Shown: piece after piece, positions 9,641 through 19,443 of the stretch | How positions within the stretch are numbered: the first letter of the stretch is position 1 | Layout of the letters: every line of letters begins with the position of its first letter | DNA from: an uncultured Granulosicoccaceae bacterium | GTDB lineage: Bacteria; Pseudomonadota; Gammaproteobacteria; Granulosicoccales; Granulosicoccaceae | Assembly (NCBI GenBank): GCA_938045275.1 | Contig: CALIMV010000202.1 | Coordinates: 1 to 42,387, forward strand | Reading direction: 5' to 3' | DNA: 42,387 nucleotides | Translations under genes and position numbers: made by a program | The notes under the pieces: model-generated | What the model was told of the DNA's origin: nothing | Seen by the model: only the letters and a program-made list of their open reading frames with translations | The model's database searches: none

Positions 9641-10681
9641 ATGAATAAGTCAGACACTGCCATTGCCGTTATGGGCGCTGGCCTAATCGGAAAACGTCAT
9701 ATAGAACACTCAGCCAAACTGGGTTGTCTCTGCGCCATTGTTGACCCGGATGAGAACGCCAAACAGCTTGCACAACATCACGGAGCTGCTTATTTTAGAT
9801 CTGTCACCGAACTCATTGATTCTGGGTTAGCCCAGGGTGTCATTGTGGCGACACCAACCCAATACCATGTAGACAATACCACCGCCCTGGTAAAAGCGGG
9901 TATTCCAGCACTGATTGAAAAACCAATCGCCGACAAACTGGACGAAGCTAAGCAGCTTGTTACACTTGCGGCCGATAACAAGGTGCCATTGATGGTCGGT
10001 CACCATCGAAGGTTCAATCCACTGATACAAGCTGCCAAAGCTAAAATTGAGGAAGGTGTAATAGGCAATCTGGTCGCTGCAAATGCCATGTGCTGGTTGT
10101 ACAAGCCTGACGATTACTTCGATGTGCCTTGGCGTCAACAACCCGGGGCCGGGCCGTTGCTAACCAATTTGATACACGATATAGATTTAATGCGCTATTT
10201 TTGCGGCGATGTTGACAGTGTGCAAATGCTTCAATCGAATAGCACAAGAAACCACAACGTTGAGGATACTGCCGCTTTACTCATTCGTTTTAAAAACAAT
10301 ACCGTTGCCACAATGTCTGTATCCGATACCATTGTTGCGCCGTGGAGTTGGGAGATGACGGCCAATGAAAACCCCGTTTACCCTAATACCAACCAATCCT
10401 GCTATGTGCTGGGCGGTACGCACGGGTCATTAGCCATTCCCGATATGCAGCACTGGCACAACGCTGAAGATCGTGGTTGGTATGAGCCTATGCACAGCGA
10501 TACGATACCCACTGAGGCACTCGATCCACTGATAGTGCAAATTGAGCACTTTTGCAACGTGATCGAAGGCAAAGCAGAGCCGTTGGTGAGTGGTCTTGAA
10601 GGCTTGAAAACGCTTCAAGTACTTGATGCCGCGTATGAGGCCGCCAGAACAGGTTCCACCGTTTTTGTAACAGGCACATGA
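9641..10681 (+). CDS. Gfo/Idh/MocA family NAD(P)-dependent oxidoreductase
   Basis: N-terminal Rossmann MGAGLIGKRHIEH; GIPALIEKPIADKLDEA; VGHHRRFNP; GPLLTNLIHDIDLMRYFCG. Confidence 0.9.
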   Translation: MNKSDTAIAVMGAGLIGKRHIEHSAKLGCLCAIVDPDENAKQLAQHHGAAYFRSVTELIDSGLAQGVIVATPTQYHVDNTTALVKAGIPALIEKPIADKLDEAKQLVTLAADNKVPLMVGHHRRFNPLIQAAKAKIEEGVIGNLVAANAMCWLYKPDDYFDVPWRQQPGAGPLLTNLIHDIDLMRYFCGDVDSVQMLQSNSTRNHNVEDTAALLIRFKNNTVATMSVSDTIVAPWSWEMTANENPVYPNTNQSCYVLGGTHGSLAIPDMQHWHNAEDRGWYEPMHSDTIPTEALDPLIVQIEHFCNVIEGKAEPLVSGLEGLKTLQVLDAAYEAARTGSTVFVTGT

Positions 10682-10821
10682 TTGGAAAAGGTGAGTGGAA
10701 AAAGGCCTGTATCCACAGGATTGCCAGACCTTGTAACGTTAGACTATGACTGAATCAGAACTACTGCGTAAGCGGTTGATGCATACTGCAATGATCTAGG
10801 GAACCTAGTAACTATGATGGC

Positions 10822-11916
10822 CTATTGATATAGAAGCGATTGCTCTTGTGCAAACAAATGCACGTTTTCAGGGCTTGCTCCCATCCGCAGTATAGTGCCT
10901 CTTACGTCGCGATGGATACCAGACAATTTTGCGATCACTGGTGCGTTCTTGGACAACTTATCAAAGTACACCTGTGTTACTTCGCCCAAGGCTTCAGCTA
11001 TATTAACGCGACCTTCAAGCGCGTAGTTACTGTCTTGCGTCACTTCTAGATGTTCAGGGCGAATACCAACGTTCACCGGCATACCCTTATGTTGATCTGT
11101 AGTAGCGATTTGGGTTTGTATAACACCGCTGCCATCATTAACAGAGACGACAGTATTTTCGCCGGGCTCTACAATTTTACCGGGCAGCAAATTCATGGCA
11201 GGTGACCCGATAAATTGCGCCACAAACTCATTTTGCGGTTGCTCGTACAATTCAAGCGGTGTGCCGACCTGCGCTATACCACGGTTAGCTAGAACAACAA
11301 TACGCGAAGCGAGTGTCATTGCCTCCACTTGATCGTGAGTGACGTAAACCATTGTTGAGTCGGGCATGCTTTCTTTAAGCTGAGCAATTTCTATTCGGGT
11401 CGCTACACGCAGCGCGGCATCAAGATTCGAAAGTGGTTCGTCAAATAGATAAACTTTGGGGTCACGAACTATAGAACGCCCTATCGCAACGCGTTGTCGT
11501 TGACCACCAGATAATGCTTTAGGCAATCTATCCAGATATTCAGTGAGTTGCAGAGTTTCTGCGGCAGACTCGACAGCCTGCTTAATTTCAGCAGCAGATT
11601 TCTTCGCTATTTTCAGTGCAAATGACATATTTTCGCGTACCGTCATATGCGGGTACAAGGCATAAGACTGGAATACCATTGCAACGCCACGCTGTGCAGG
11701 CGGCACTTCGTTCATTCGAACACCATCAATGGTGAATTCACCACCCGTGATACGCTCAAGGCCGGCAATCATTCGAAGAAGCGTCGACTTACCACAACCT
11801 GAAGGACCAACGAATACAATTAATTCTCCGGTCTTGATATCCAGGTTAATATCGTTAAGCACATTGATGGCACCCGCGTAGGTTTTTTCAACACCTGTCA
11901 ATTTTAAATTTGCCAT
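10822..11916 (-). CDS. aglK: Sugar ABC transporter ATP-binding protein (MalK/UgpC/AglK-like)
   Basis: Walker A GPSGCGKST, signature LSGGQRQRVAIGR, Walker B VYLFDEPLSNLD, C-terminal TOBE region; last gene of the agl-like operon. Confidence 0.9.
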   Translation of the reverse strand: MANLKLTGVEKTYAGAINVLNDINLDIKTGELIVFVGPSGCGKSTLLRMIAGLERITGGEFTIDGVRMNEVPPAQRGVAMVFQSYALYPHMTVRENMSFALKIAKKSAAEIKQAVESAAETLQLTEYLDRLPKALSGGQRQRVAIGRSIVRDPKVYLFDEPLSNLDAALRVATRIEIAQLKESMPDSTMVYVTHDQVEAMTLASRIVVLANRGIAQVGTPLELYEQPQNEFVAQFIGSPAMNLLPGKIVEPGENTVVSVNDGSGVIQTQIATTDQHKGMPVNVGIRPEHLEVTQDSNYALEGRVNIAEALGEVTQVYFDKLSKNAPVIAKLSGIHRDVRGTILRMGASPENVHLFAQEQSLLYQ

Positions 11917-11974
11917 TTAGTACTCCTTTTCATACAACGAATAAATTCGCACAGCGTATCTATTTACAAACGAT

Positions 11975-13630
11975 TTATACTTGCATTGCAATTAAAGCTT
12001 GGTTTGCGGTGAGAACGACGTTGTTATCTTGCTGGTTGTTGCAAGCGCCCAGATCTTTCGCAACCATTTGCCAACTACCCTCTGGCAACGACACAACTGA
12101 TTCGGTATCACCTAAATTAAATGCACAAAACATTCTGCGACCGTTAAGCTCTCGGGTAAAACTAACCACTGCACCTGTAACTACCGGGTTTGATTGAGCG
12201 CCTTTTATCAGTACCGGGTTTTGCTGTCGAAACTCAATGACCTTGCGGTAGTAGTGAAGCAAGGAATCGTTTTGCTTTTCCTGTGCATCGACACTTAGCG
12301 CCTTGTGTTCATCTGAAACGGGTAACCAGGGTTTTGCATCAGTGAATCCACCGTGTTTATTGTTAGCTTCCCAAACCATTGGTGTGCGACATCCGTCCCG
12401 ACCTTTGAATTCGGGCCAGAATTCCACACCATATGGGTCCTGGAGTTCATCGAATTTAATATCAGCTTCAGGTAACCCCAACTCTTCTCCTTGATACAGA
12501 CAAACCGACCCTCGAAGGCACATCATCATTAACGCATATACGCGCCGACCCTGATCATCAAGTGACCATCGTGTGGTGTGCCGTTGTATGTCGTGATTTG
12601 TGAGCGCCCAACAGGCCCAACCATCTTGTCCAACCTCTGCAAGACGTGAGAAGATACTGGCCAGTCGATTAGCATCTAGTTTTTCTGCCGATAAAAACTC
12701 AAATGAGTAACACATGTGCACTCGTTTCGTGCCCATTGTGTACTCACCCATCAGTTCCAATCCCAATTGCGCATCACCTACTTCACCAACGGATGTTGCG
12801 GCCGGGTATTCATCCAATAAAGCTCTAAACCTTTCCAGGAATGCGATATTTTCTGGCTGATTTTTTGAGTACAGGTGGCGCTGATGATTGTAAGGATTCA
12901 CACTAGGTGCAATTGACCCATTTCGTTCTTCGAGTGTTAGCGCAGGATTGTCACGAAGTTTTTTATCAGCAAAATAAAAATTGATGGTATCAAGACGAAA
13001 ACCATCAACGCCTCTGTCTAACCAAAATCGACAAACATCCAACAAAGCATCTTGTACATCAGGATTGTGAAAATTTAGATCTGGCTGGCTTGCCAAAAAA
13101 TTATGCAGATAATACTGCTCACGTCGCGAGTCCCACTGCCAAGCAGAGCCACCAAATATGGACAGCCAATTGTTCGGCGGTGTGCCGTCTGGCTTAGGGT
13201 CGCTCCAAACATACCAGTCGGATTTTTCATTGACTCTGGATGCTCTACTTTCTACAAACCATTCATGGGTATCAGCTGTGTGGCTCAGTACCTGATCGAT
13301 AATGACCTTAACACCCAATTTGTGTGCTGTTGCCACAAGCTCATCAAAATCGGCCAGGCTACCGAACATGGGATCGACATCGCAGTAATCGCTGACATCG
13401 TATCCGAAATCTTTCATAGGCGATTTGAAAAACGGTGATATCCAGATTGCGTCTACACCCAATGATGCGATATACGGTAAACGAGACACAATACCGGGCA
13501 AGTCACCGATGCCATCACCATTGCTATCTTGATAACTGCGCGGATATATCTGATAGATAACCGCACCTCGCCACCAGTCTTTATCGACATCGTTTGAGGG
13601 TTTTGATACTGCTACATTCGTGTTGTTCAT
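11975..13630 (-). CDS. aglA: Alpha-glucosidase, GH13 family (AglA-like)
   Basis: 551 aa; WWRGAVIYQIYPRSYQDSNGDGIGDLPGI, DQVLSHTADTH, GFRLDTINFYF, LTNHDIQRH. Confidence 0.92.
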   Translation of the reverse strand: MNNTNVAVSKPSNDVDKDWWRGAVIYQIYPRSYQDSNGDGIGDLPGIVSRLPYIASLGVDAIWISPFFKSPMKDFGYDVSDYCDVDPMFGSLADFDELVATAHKLGVKVIIDQVLSHTADTHEWFVESRASRVNEKSDWYVWSDPKPDGTPPNNWLSIFGGSAWQWDSRREQYYLHNFLASQPDLNFHNPDVQDALLDVCRFWLDRGVDGFRLDTINFYFADKKLRDNPALTLEERNGSIAPSVNPYNHQRHLYSKNQPENIAFLERFRALLDEYPAATSVGEVGDAQLGLELMGEYTMGTKRVHMCYSFEFLSAEKLDANRLASIFSRLAEVGQDGWACWALTNHDIQRHTTRWSLDDQGRRVYALMMMCLRGSVCLYQGEELGLPEADIKFDELQDPYGVEFWPEFKGRDGCRTPMVWEANNKHGGFTDAKPWLPVSDEHKALSVDAQEKQNDSLLHYYRKVIEFRQQNPVLIKGAQSNPVVTGAVVSFTRELNGRRMFCAFNLGDTESVVSLPEGSWQMVAKDLGACNNQQDNNVVLTANQALIAMQV

Positions 13631-13632
13631 CT

Positions 13633-14781
13633 TTATTTAACGGAACCTGCTAATAATCCACGCACAAGGTATTTTTGCATGGCGAAAAAAACCATCAACG
13701 GTACGGCGATGGATACGAAGGCGGACGTTGCCAAGATCTCCCAGTTACCGCCACGTGTTCCCAGAAGCTCAACGATACGCTTGGTCATCACTGTTGTTTC
13801 TCCGGTCGAATCTATTAGAAATACCAGCGAAACGAGTAGATCGTTCCATGTCCAAAGAAATTGAAAAATGGCAAACGATGCTAAAGCTGGAAAACTTAAC
13901 GGTAAAATTATTTTAGTAAATATTTGAAACTCGGTAGCCCCATCGACTCGCGCGTTTTCAATGATGTCTTTGGGAAGGCCAACCATGTAGTTTCTGAGTA
14001 AATATATGGCTAATGGCAAGCCAAAACCCGTATGGGCCATCCACGTACCTAAATAACCTTTGCCTATGCCGATCTGATTGTGAAACTTCAACAATGGAAT
14101 AAGAGCAAGCTGCAGCGGTACAACAAGCAAACCAACGACAACCGCAATAAGCAATGCTCTGCCGGGAAAGTCCATCCAAGCCAGAGCGTAGGCAGCAAAT
14201 GCAGCTATAAGTATTGGTATAATCGTCGCTGGAATGGTGACGGTTAACGTGTTGATGAATGCCTTTGCCATTCCCTCGCTATTGTTCGGGTCAAACAGAA
14301 CGTTGCTATAATTATCGGTAGTAAATTCTGGTGCGATGGTAGCCGTCACAAATATACGCGTGCCTCGCTTGCCAGTGAACTGTTCGGTGTTCTCGAGCCG
14401 GTAGTCGCCGTTTGCTTGTACTGTGGCGGTACCACCTTTTCTTAACGTAGCCGTGTCACCAGGCTGGTAATCTGCGATAGCTTTTGAGCTTACGCCCCAT
14501 GCTGTAATATCTGACGCCTTTCGCCCATCGAACAGATTACCTTCAATGACAAATTTGCCATCAATTTCCTGTTGGTCTGCAGGAGATGCTGCTCGTAGTG
14601 TCAAATTTTGTTCTGAGTCGACCATCGCCTTCCACCATCCGCTGGTGGCAATTTGATCGCTGGTGCGAAAGGACGACACAAACAAACCCGCTGTAGGAAA
14701 CAACCATAGCAATACCAACGCTGCAAGCGACAAGTGTACCGCCCAGACAAGTGTGGATTTTTTGCCGACCATACCATCCAT
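13633..14781 (-). CDS. aglG: Alpha-glucoside ABC transporter permease (AglG-like)
   Basis: MalG-type C-terminus with ENARVDGATEFQIFTKIILPLSFPAL; about 120-aa periplasmic insert after TM1. Confidence 0.87.
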   Translation of the reverse strand: MDGMVGKKSTLVWAVHLSLAALVLLWLFPTAGLFVSSFRTSDQIATSGWWKAMVDSEQNLTLRAASPADQQEIDGKFVIEGNLFDGRKASDITAWGVSSKAIADYQPGDTATLRKGGTATVQANGDYRLENTEQFTGKRGTRIFVTATIAPEFTTDNYSNVLFDPNNSEGMAKAFINTLTVTIPATIIPILIAAFAAYALAWMDFPGRALLIAVVVGLLVVPLQLALIPLLKFHNQIGIGKGYLGTWMAHTGFGLPLAIYLLRNYMVGLPKDIIENARVDGATEFQIFTKIILPLSFPALASFAIFQFLWTWNDLLVSLVFLIDSTGETTVMTKRIVELLGTRGGNWEILATSAFVSIAVPLMVFFAMQKYLVRGLLAGSVK

Positions 14782-15788
14782 CAGCGCATCTCCTTGCGAG
14801 CGTTATATACGTTCCACACCAGAATGGGCGTAACCAGCAGCATGATCACCATTGCGCTTGCGCTGCCAACTCCCCAGTCTATGCCACGGAACATTTTATC
14901 GTACATGTAGTTCGCTAATACCTGAGTTTCCCACTGACCATTTGTCATGGCAAAAACGATATCAAACACCTTAAGAACAACGATGGTGATAGTAGTCCAC
15001 ACAACCACTATCGTTCCCATGATTTGTGGTACTTTGATTTTGAAGAATATTTGAAACGGATTAGCACCATCGACTATAGCTGCTTCTATTGTCTCTTCAG
15101 GTATGCCGCGCAATGCGGCCGAGATAATAACCATGGCAAACCCTGTCTGTATCCAGATAAGTACCGCCATTAGAAAAAAGTTATTCCAAAAAGGAATGGT
15201 TAACCACGTATTGGGTTCAGTGCCGCCAAAGTACAGGTACAGTGCATTAAGCACACCAATTTGTTCTTGTTCAATTGGCCGAGTGTCATAGACCAGTTTC
15301 CAGATAACAGCTGCGCCTACAAATGAAATGGCCATCGGCATGAATATTATCGACTTGGCGATATTTCCCCAACGCACCCGGTCTGACAGTTGTGCCGCCA
15401 ATAAGCCGAATGCAGTAGACATGGCAGGCACGACAAGCAGCCACAGCATGTTATTTTTCAAGGCTTCCCAGAATTTGGGTTCACTCATCATTTGTTGATA
15501 ATTTGCAAGACCGACAAACCGTGACTGATTATTCGGCAGCCGCTCCGTAAATGAGAGCCGCAAGGTTTCAAAAACTGGATATGCCAGGTATAGCCCCAGG
15601 GCCGCCAAAGCCGGGAACAAAAACAACCAGGGCCGCACAATGTTCGCCCGATTTATATTACGTCCAGCGTTTGGTCCGCTGGCCGGAAACAGCACCTTAT
15701 CGAGAAAAAGATTGGAGAAGTAAAAGTAGCCAACACAGCCACAAACGCCAATGAGGATAGTCAATAAGCCTTGGAACACTGGGTGCAT
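14781..15788 (-). CDS. aglF: Alpha-glucoside ABC transporter permease (AglF-like)
   Basis: MalF-type; EAA loop EAAIVDGANPFQIFFKIKVPQIMGT; 1-nt overlap with aglG-like gene. Confidence 0.87.
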   Translation of the reverse strand: MHPVFQGLLTILIGVCGCVGYFYFSNLFLDKVLFPASGPNAGRNINRANIVRPWLFLFPALAALGLYLAYPVFETLRLSFTERLPNNQSRFVGLANYQQMMSEPKFWEALKNNMLWLLVVPAMSTAFGLLAAQLSDRVRWGNIAKSIIFMPMAISFVGAAVIWKLVYDTRPIEQEQIGVLNALYLYFGGTEPNTWLTIPFWNNFFLMAVLIWIQTGFAMVIISAALRGIPEETIEAAIVDGANPFQIFFKIKVPQIMGTIVVVWTTITIVVLKVFDIVFAMTNGQWETQVLANYMYDKMFRGIDWGVGSASAMVIMLLVTPILVWNVYNARKEMR

Positions 15789-15865
15789 AATACCTTCCGC
15801 AGTTGGTGAGGCCTACAGTGAAAAGTAGGATTAAACCGATTTAGTACTCAATACAACAAACTAAT

Positions 15866-15904
15866 GTAACAGCGCGAATACAGCAGCGGCATTCGCACTG
15901 TTAC
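15866..15904 (-). promoter_or_regulatory. Strong intercistronic hairpin between aglE- and aglF-like genes
   Basis: GTAACAGCGCGAAT (15866-15879) / ATTCGCACTGTTAC (15891-15904): 14-bp arms, one non-Watson-Crick position, 11-nt loop. Confidence 0.75.
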
Positions 15905-15916
15905 ACCCATATGAAC

Positions 15917-17278
15917 TTACTTCAAGGCATCCCAGCTGTCCTGAATACCTTTCGCTACTTCCGCTGCATCTTTGCCACCAGCATAATCAACCATACCAGT
16001 CCAGAACGAACCAGCACCAACACCACCAGGCATTAGATCTGACCCATCAAAACGGAAGGTGGTTGCATCTAGCAGAATACCGCCCATTCTACGAAGCGTA
16101 TCAGTGGCATACATTTCGGGGTTTACGCCTTTATGTGGGGTAAGAAAACCTTCCTGTGCCATCCATACTTCATGTGCTATCGGCGACTTGAGAAACTCAA
16201 TTAAAGCGCGGCTGGCCGGACTGTCGTTGGTGATCGCAAATAAGGTCCCTGCGCCCAGTACAGGAGATCCTAAATCTTTTTCTGCATAAGCCGGAAAGTA
16301 GAAGAAGTCAGCATCGGCTCCAACTTCCGTGCCTTCCGGAAAGAAAGCCGGAATAAACGACGCCTGACGGTGCATGTAGCACTGTGCAGGAGATGAGAAC
16401 AGACCTTTTGGACTGTCACGGAAATCAGTAGATGCTACGGCACCTGCACCACCGGCAACATACTTGTCGTTGCGAGCAAAAGCACCAAACTCTTCAATGG
16501 CCGCAACAACGCGTTCATCGTCAAATGAAATATCGTTTGAGACCCACTGGTCGTACACGTCAGTTGGTTGTGTACGAAGCATCATGTCTTCAACCCAATC
16601 GGTTGCAGGCCAGCCAGTTGCACCACCCGAACCCAGACCAATGCACCAAGGCGTTCCGCCATCTTCAACAATTGTATCGGTAAGCGCTTTTAGTTCTTCC
16701 ATTGATGCAGGTATCTCATAACCTGCGTCTTCAAAGTTTTCTGGTGAATACCAAACCAGCGATTTAACGTCTACCTTGAAAAAAAATCCGTAGAGTTCCT
16801 CTTTACCATCGCCATCAGCATAGGTTCCGAGGTCTACCCATGATTGTCCAGCGGCGTAATTCTCTTTCAGCCATTCTGCTGTATCGCCACCCAATGGCGA
16901 AAGGAAGCCCCGCTTAGCCATATCGGCAGCCAAACCGGGTTGAGGAAAAACCGCAATATTTGGAGCAGAACCGGCTTCCGCATCGATCATAATTTGTTGT
17001 TCAAAGCTGTCTGATCCTGTGTACTTCACATCAGCACCAGTTGCTTCACCAAAATAGGCTAAAACGCTCTCAACCAGTTCCTGATCGGGCCCCAGCCAAG
17101 GTCCGAAAACCGTCAGTTGCTCACCGCTTAAATCTGTTTTCTTTAGTTCTTCAAAGCTCGCCCAGTTGAAATCGCCCTCGCCTGGTGCAAATGGCATATC
17201 AGCGGCTGACACCGAAGCACTTGCCATCACTGTTGCAGTGATGCCCGCTGTCAGGGCGCTTTTTAGTAAGTAATTCAT
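15917..17278 (-). CDS. aglE: Alpha-glucoside ABC transporter substrate-binding protein (AglE-like)
   Basis: Signal peptide MNYLLKSALTAGITATVMASASVSAA; extracellular SBP family 1; first gene of operon. Confidence 0.9.
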   Translation of the reverse strand: MNYLLKSALTAGITATVMASASVSAADMPFAPGEGDFNWASFEELKKTDLSGEQLTVFGPWLGPDQELVESVLAYFGEATGADVKYTGSDSFEQQIMIDAEAGSAPNIAVFPQPGLAADMAKRGFLSPLGGDTAEWLKENYAAGQSWVDLGTYADGDGKEELYGFFFKVDVKSLVWYSPENFEDAGYEIPASMEELKALTDTIVEDGGTPWCIGLGSGGATGWPATDWVEDMMLRTQPTDVYDQWVSNDISFDDERVVAAIEEFGAFARNDKYVAGGAGAVASTDFRDSPKGLFSSPAQCYMHRQASFIPAFFPEGTEVGADADFFYFPAYAEKDLGSPVLGAGTLFAITNDSPASRALIEFLKSPIAHEVWMAQEGFLTPHKGVNPEMYATDTLRRMGGILLDATTFRFDGSDLMPGGVGAGSFWTGMVDYAGGKDAAEVAKGIQDSWDALK

Positions 17279-17338
17279 GCTTCCTCCATTCCAAAATTGA
17301 GGCGCAGCAGGCAGAAAAGAGATGGATTTCCACCAATA

Positions 17339-17354
17339 TTCAAAGCGCCTTGAA
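17339..17354. promoter_or_regulatory. LacI-type operator candidate
   Basis: TTCAAAGCGCCTTGAA: 16-bp near-perfect dyad with GCGC centre, upstream of aglE-like gene and next to a divergent LacI-family gene. Confidence 0.65.
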
Positions 17355-17540
17355 TGCGGAAGTATTCAGTACAAGAACAACGGTGTCAAGCCAAAATTAC
17401 GTCAATAGCTTATAGACTCGGGCTTTTCTGGTCATGCAGAGGTATATCAATTCATGATCGTACTTTGACATACGTTACTTAATTCGGCTAATATTTTAAG
17501 CGATTTGGATATAATCTCCAAAGCACCAGCTGCTGCTTTT

Positions 17541-18572
17541 ATGAATCTCAAGGAATTGTCAGAACATTTGGGGCTGTCTCAAACGACAGTCAGTCGCGCA
17601 CTAAACGGCTATCCTGAAGTCAATGAGACCACTCGAAAGCGTGTGGAATTGGCTGCGGCAGAGGGAAACTATCGACCTAACCTGCGCGCCATGAGTCTGG
17701 CAACCGGTCGCGCCATGGCCATCGGGCATGTTATTCCGGTGGCGAGTAAGAATGATGTTGTGAATCCTGTGTTTGCTGAATTTGTTGCCGGAGCAAGTCA
17801 AACCTACAACCTGTACGGTTATGAATTGATGCTAACCATCGCAGAGTCGAAAGATGAAGAATCCATTTACAAAAGTCTTGCTGCAAAGCGCGCTGTCGAT
17901 GGGGTGATTGTTCATTCACCCATGCGCAACGACCCGCGTTTAGCTTTGCTCAACGACATAGGTTTACCGTTTGTCGTGCACGGACGAGTCTGCGATAGCA
18001 AAACTGACTACAACTGGATTGACATGAACAATCGTCGAGCGTTTAAGCAGGCAACGCAACTGCTTATCGATCTTGGGCACGAAAAAATTGCGTTAATCAA
18101 TGGCCAGGAAACGTTAAGCTTTGCGTGGCTGCGCAGACTTGGGTATCTGGATGCTTTAACTGAAAATAACATACCGGAATACGCGGATTTATTAGCATCA
18201 TCAGAGTTAACAGAAACGTATGGATATGAAACTGCTACAAACATGTTGGCATCAGAAAACACTCCCAGCGCGTTTCTGGTTTCGTCATATATTGTCGCTA
18301 TTGGCGTTCGACGAGCAATCAGTCAGGCAGGACTCGCCATTGGAAAAGATATTTCAGTGATCATTCACGACGATGAACTGTCTTACTTTCACAATGGAGG
18401 GGCATTTCCACAATTCACTTCAACCCGATCATCTGTTCGTGAGGCCGGTATTCTTGCTGCGGAAATGTTGTTGAAACAAATCGACGATCCTAACTTGTAC
18501 CCACAAAACGTTTTATTGGAATCTCATCTTATTATGGGCTCTTCCACCGGGCCTTATCGCAAATCAGCATAG
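17541..18572 (+). CDS. aglR: LacI family transcriptional regulator (AglR-like); ORF opens at TTG 17505, likely ATG 17541
   Basis: MNLKELSEHLGLSQTTVSRALNGYPEVNETTRKRVELAAAEGNYRPNLRA HTH plus periplasmic-binding-like domain; divergent from agl-like operon. Confidence 0.88.
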   Translation: MNLKELSEHLGLSQTTVSRALNGYPEVNETTRKRVELAAAEGNYRPNLRAMSLATGRAMAIGHVIPVASKNDVVNPVFAEFVAGASQTYNLYGYELMLTIAESKDEESIYKSLAAKRAVDGVIVHSPMRNDPRLALLNDIGLPFVVHGRVCDSKTDYNWIDMNNRRAFKQATQLLIDLGHEKIALINGQETLSFAWLRRLGYLDALTENNIPEYADLLASSELTETYGYETATNMLASENTPSAFLVSSYIVAIGVRRAISQAGLAIGKDISVIIHDDELSYFHNGGAFPQFTSTRSSVREAGILAAEMLLKQIDDPNLYPQNVLLESHLIMGSSTGPYRKSA

Positions 18573-18670
18573 TTAGCAACGCTTGATCATCGGTTTCAAT
18601 AGGCGTTGATAGCCCATCGCTACAACTGAACCGCTAATAAAATTTAGACCTGCTTAGCGGAAGATCAAAT

Positions 18671-19435
18671 TCATCTTAGTTGACTCATCCAACTTAAAGA
18701 CGCATCTGTCTGCCCAGCTGGTTTATATTCAGCTCCTAGTGGCTTGCTATAACCTACGCTGTGCATGTATTCGAATAAATAAGCATAGTTAACTTCCCCT
18801 TCATCAGGTGGCCCTCGATCAGGCACGGACGCGAACTGCACGTGCCCAATTATGTCGAGATGATGTGAGAACAATCGCGACAAATTACCCTGCATTATTT
18901 GCACGTGGTAGCAATCGAACATAAGCCGAAGTTTGTCGCTACCAATTTCTTTTATAATTTGCTCTGCCTGTATGGTTGTCGATAAAAAGTAATCTGGAGC
19001 GTCATATTTGTTTAACGGCTCTATCACAAGTGACACAGGTAGATCAGCCACTTTTCTAACCGCATATCGAAGATTATCCACAAACTGTTTGTACGCTTCG
19101 TTACCCTGTGCAAATCCAGCCATAACATGCACATTCAGGGCGCCGACGCTGGCTGCGTAATCGACCGCCTCGTCAATATGCAAACGCGCCTCATCACCCC
19201 TGCCAGGTACAGCGCTAAGTCCGTTGTCACCCAGGTCTGTTTTGCCACGAGTGGTATTTATCCCTAACATCTGCATTGATGTCTCTTTTAAGGCATTGGA
19301 AACATCTTGAGCCTGCACTGCGTATGGCCAGTGGCACTCAACTGCGTCGAATCCGGCTTTTTTTGCTGCATAAATTGCTTCTGGCAAGGACTTTTCTGTC
19401 CAAAGAAAACCGAGATTAGCCGAAAACTGAGTCAT
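18671..19435 (-). CDS. Hydroxypyruvate isomerase / 2-oxo-tetronate isomerase family (Hyi/OtnI-like TIM barrel)
   Basis: MTQFSANLGFLWTEKSLPEAIYAAKKAGFDAVECHWPY; LVIEPLNKYDAPDYFLS; MFDCYHVQIMQGNL; HVQFASVPDRGPPDEGEVNY. Confidence 0.88.
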   Translation of the reverse strand: MTQFSANLGFLWTEKSLPEAIYAAKKAGFDAVECHWPYAVQAQDVSNALKETSMQMLGINTTRGKTDLGDNGLSAVPGRGDEARLHIDEAVDYAASVGALNVHVMAGFAQGNEAYKQFVDNLRYAVRKVADLPVSLVIEPLNKYDAPDYFLSTTIQAEQIIKEIGSDKLRLMFDCYHVQIMQGNLSRLFSHHLDIIGHVQFASVPDRGPPDEGEVNYAYLFEYMHSVGYSKPLGAEYKPAGQTDASLSWMSQLR

Positions 19436-19443
19436 AACAATCC

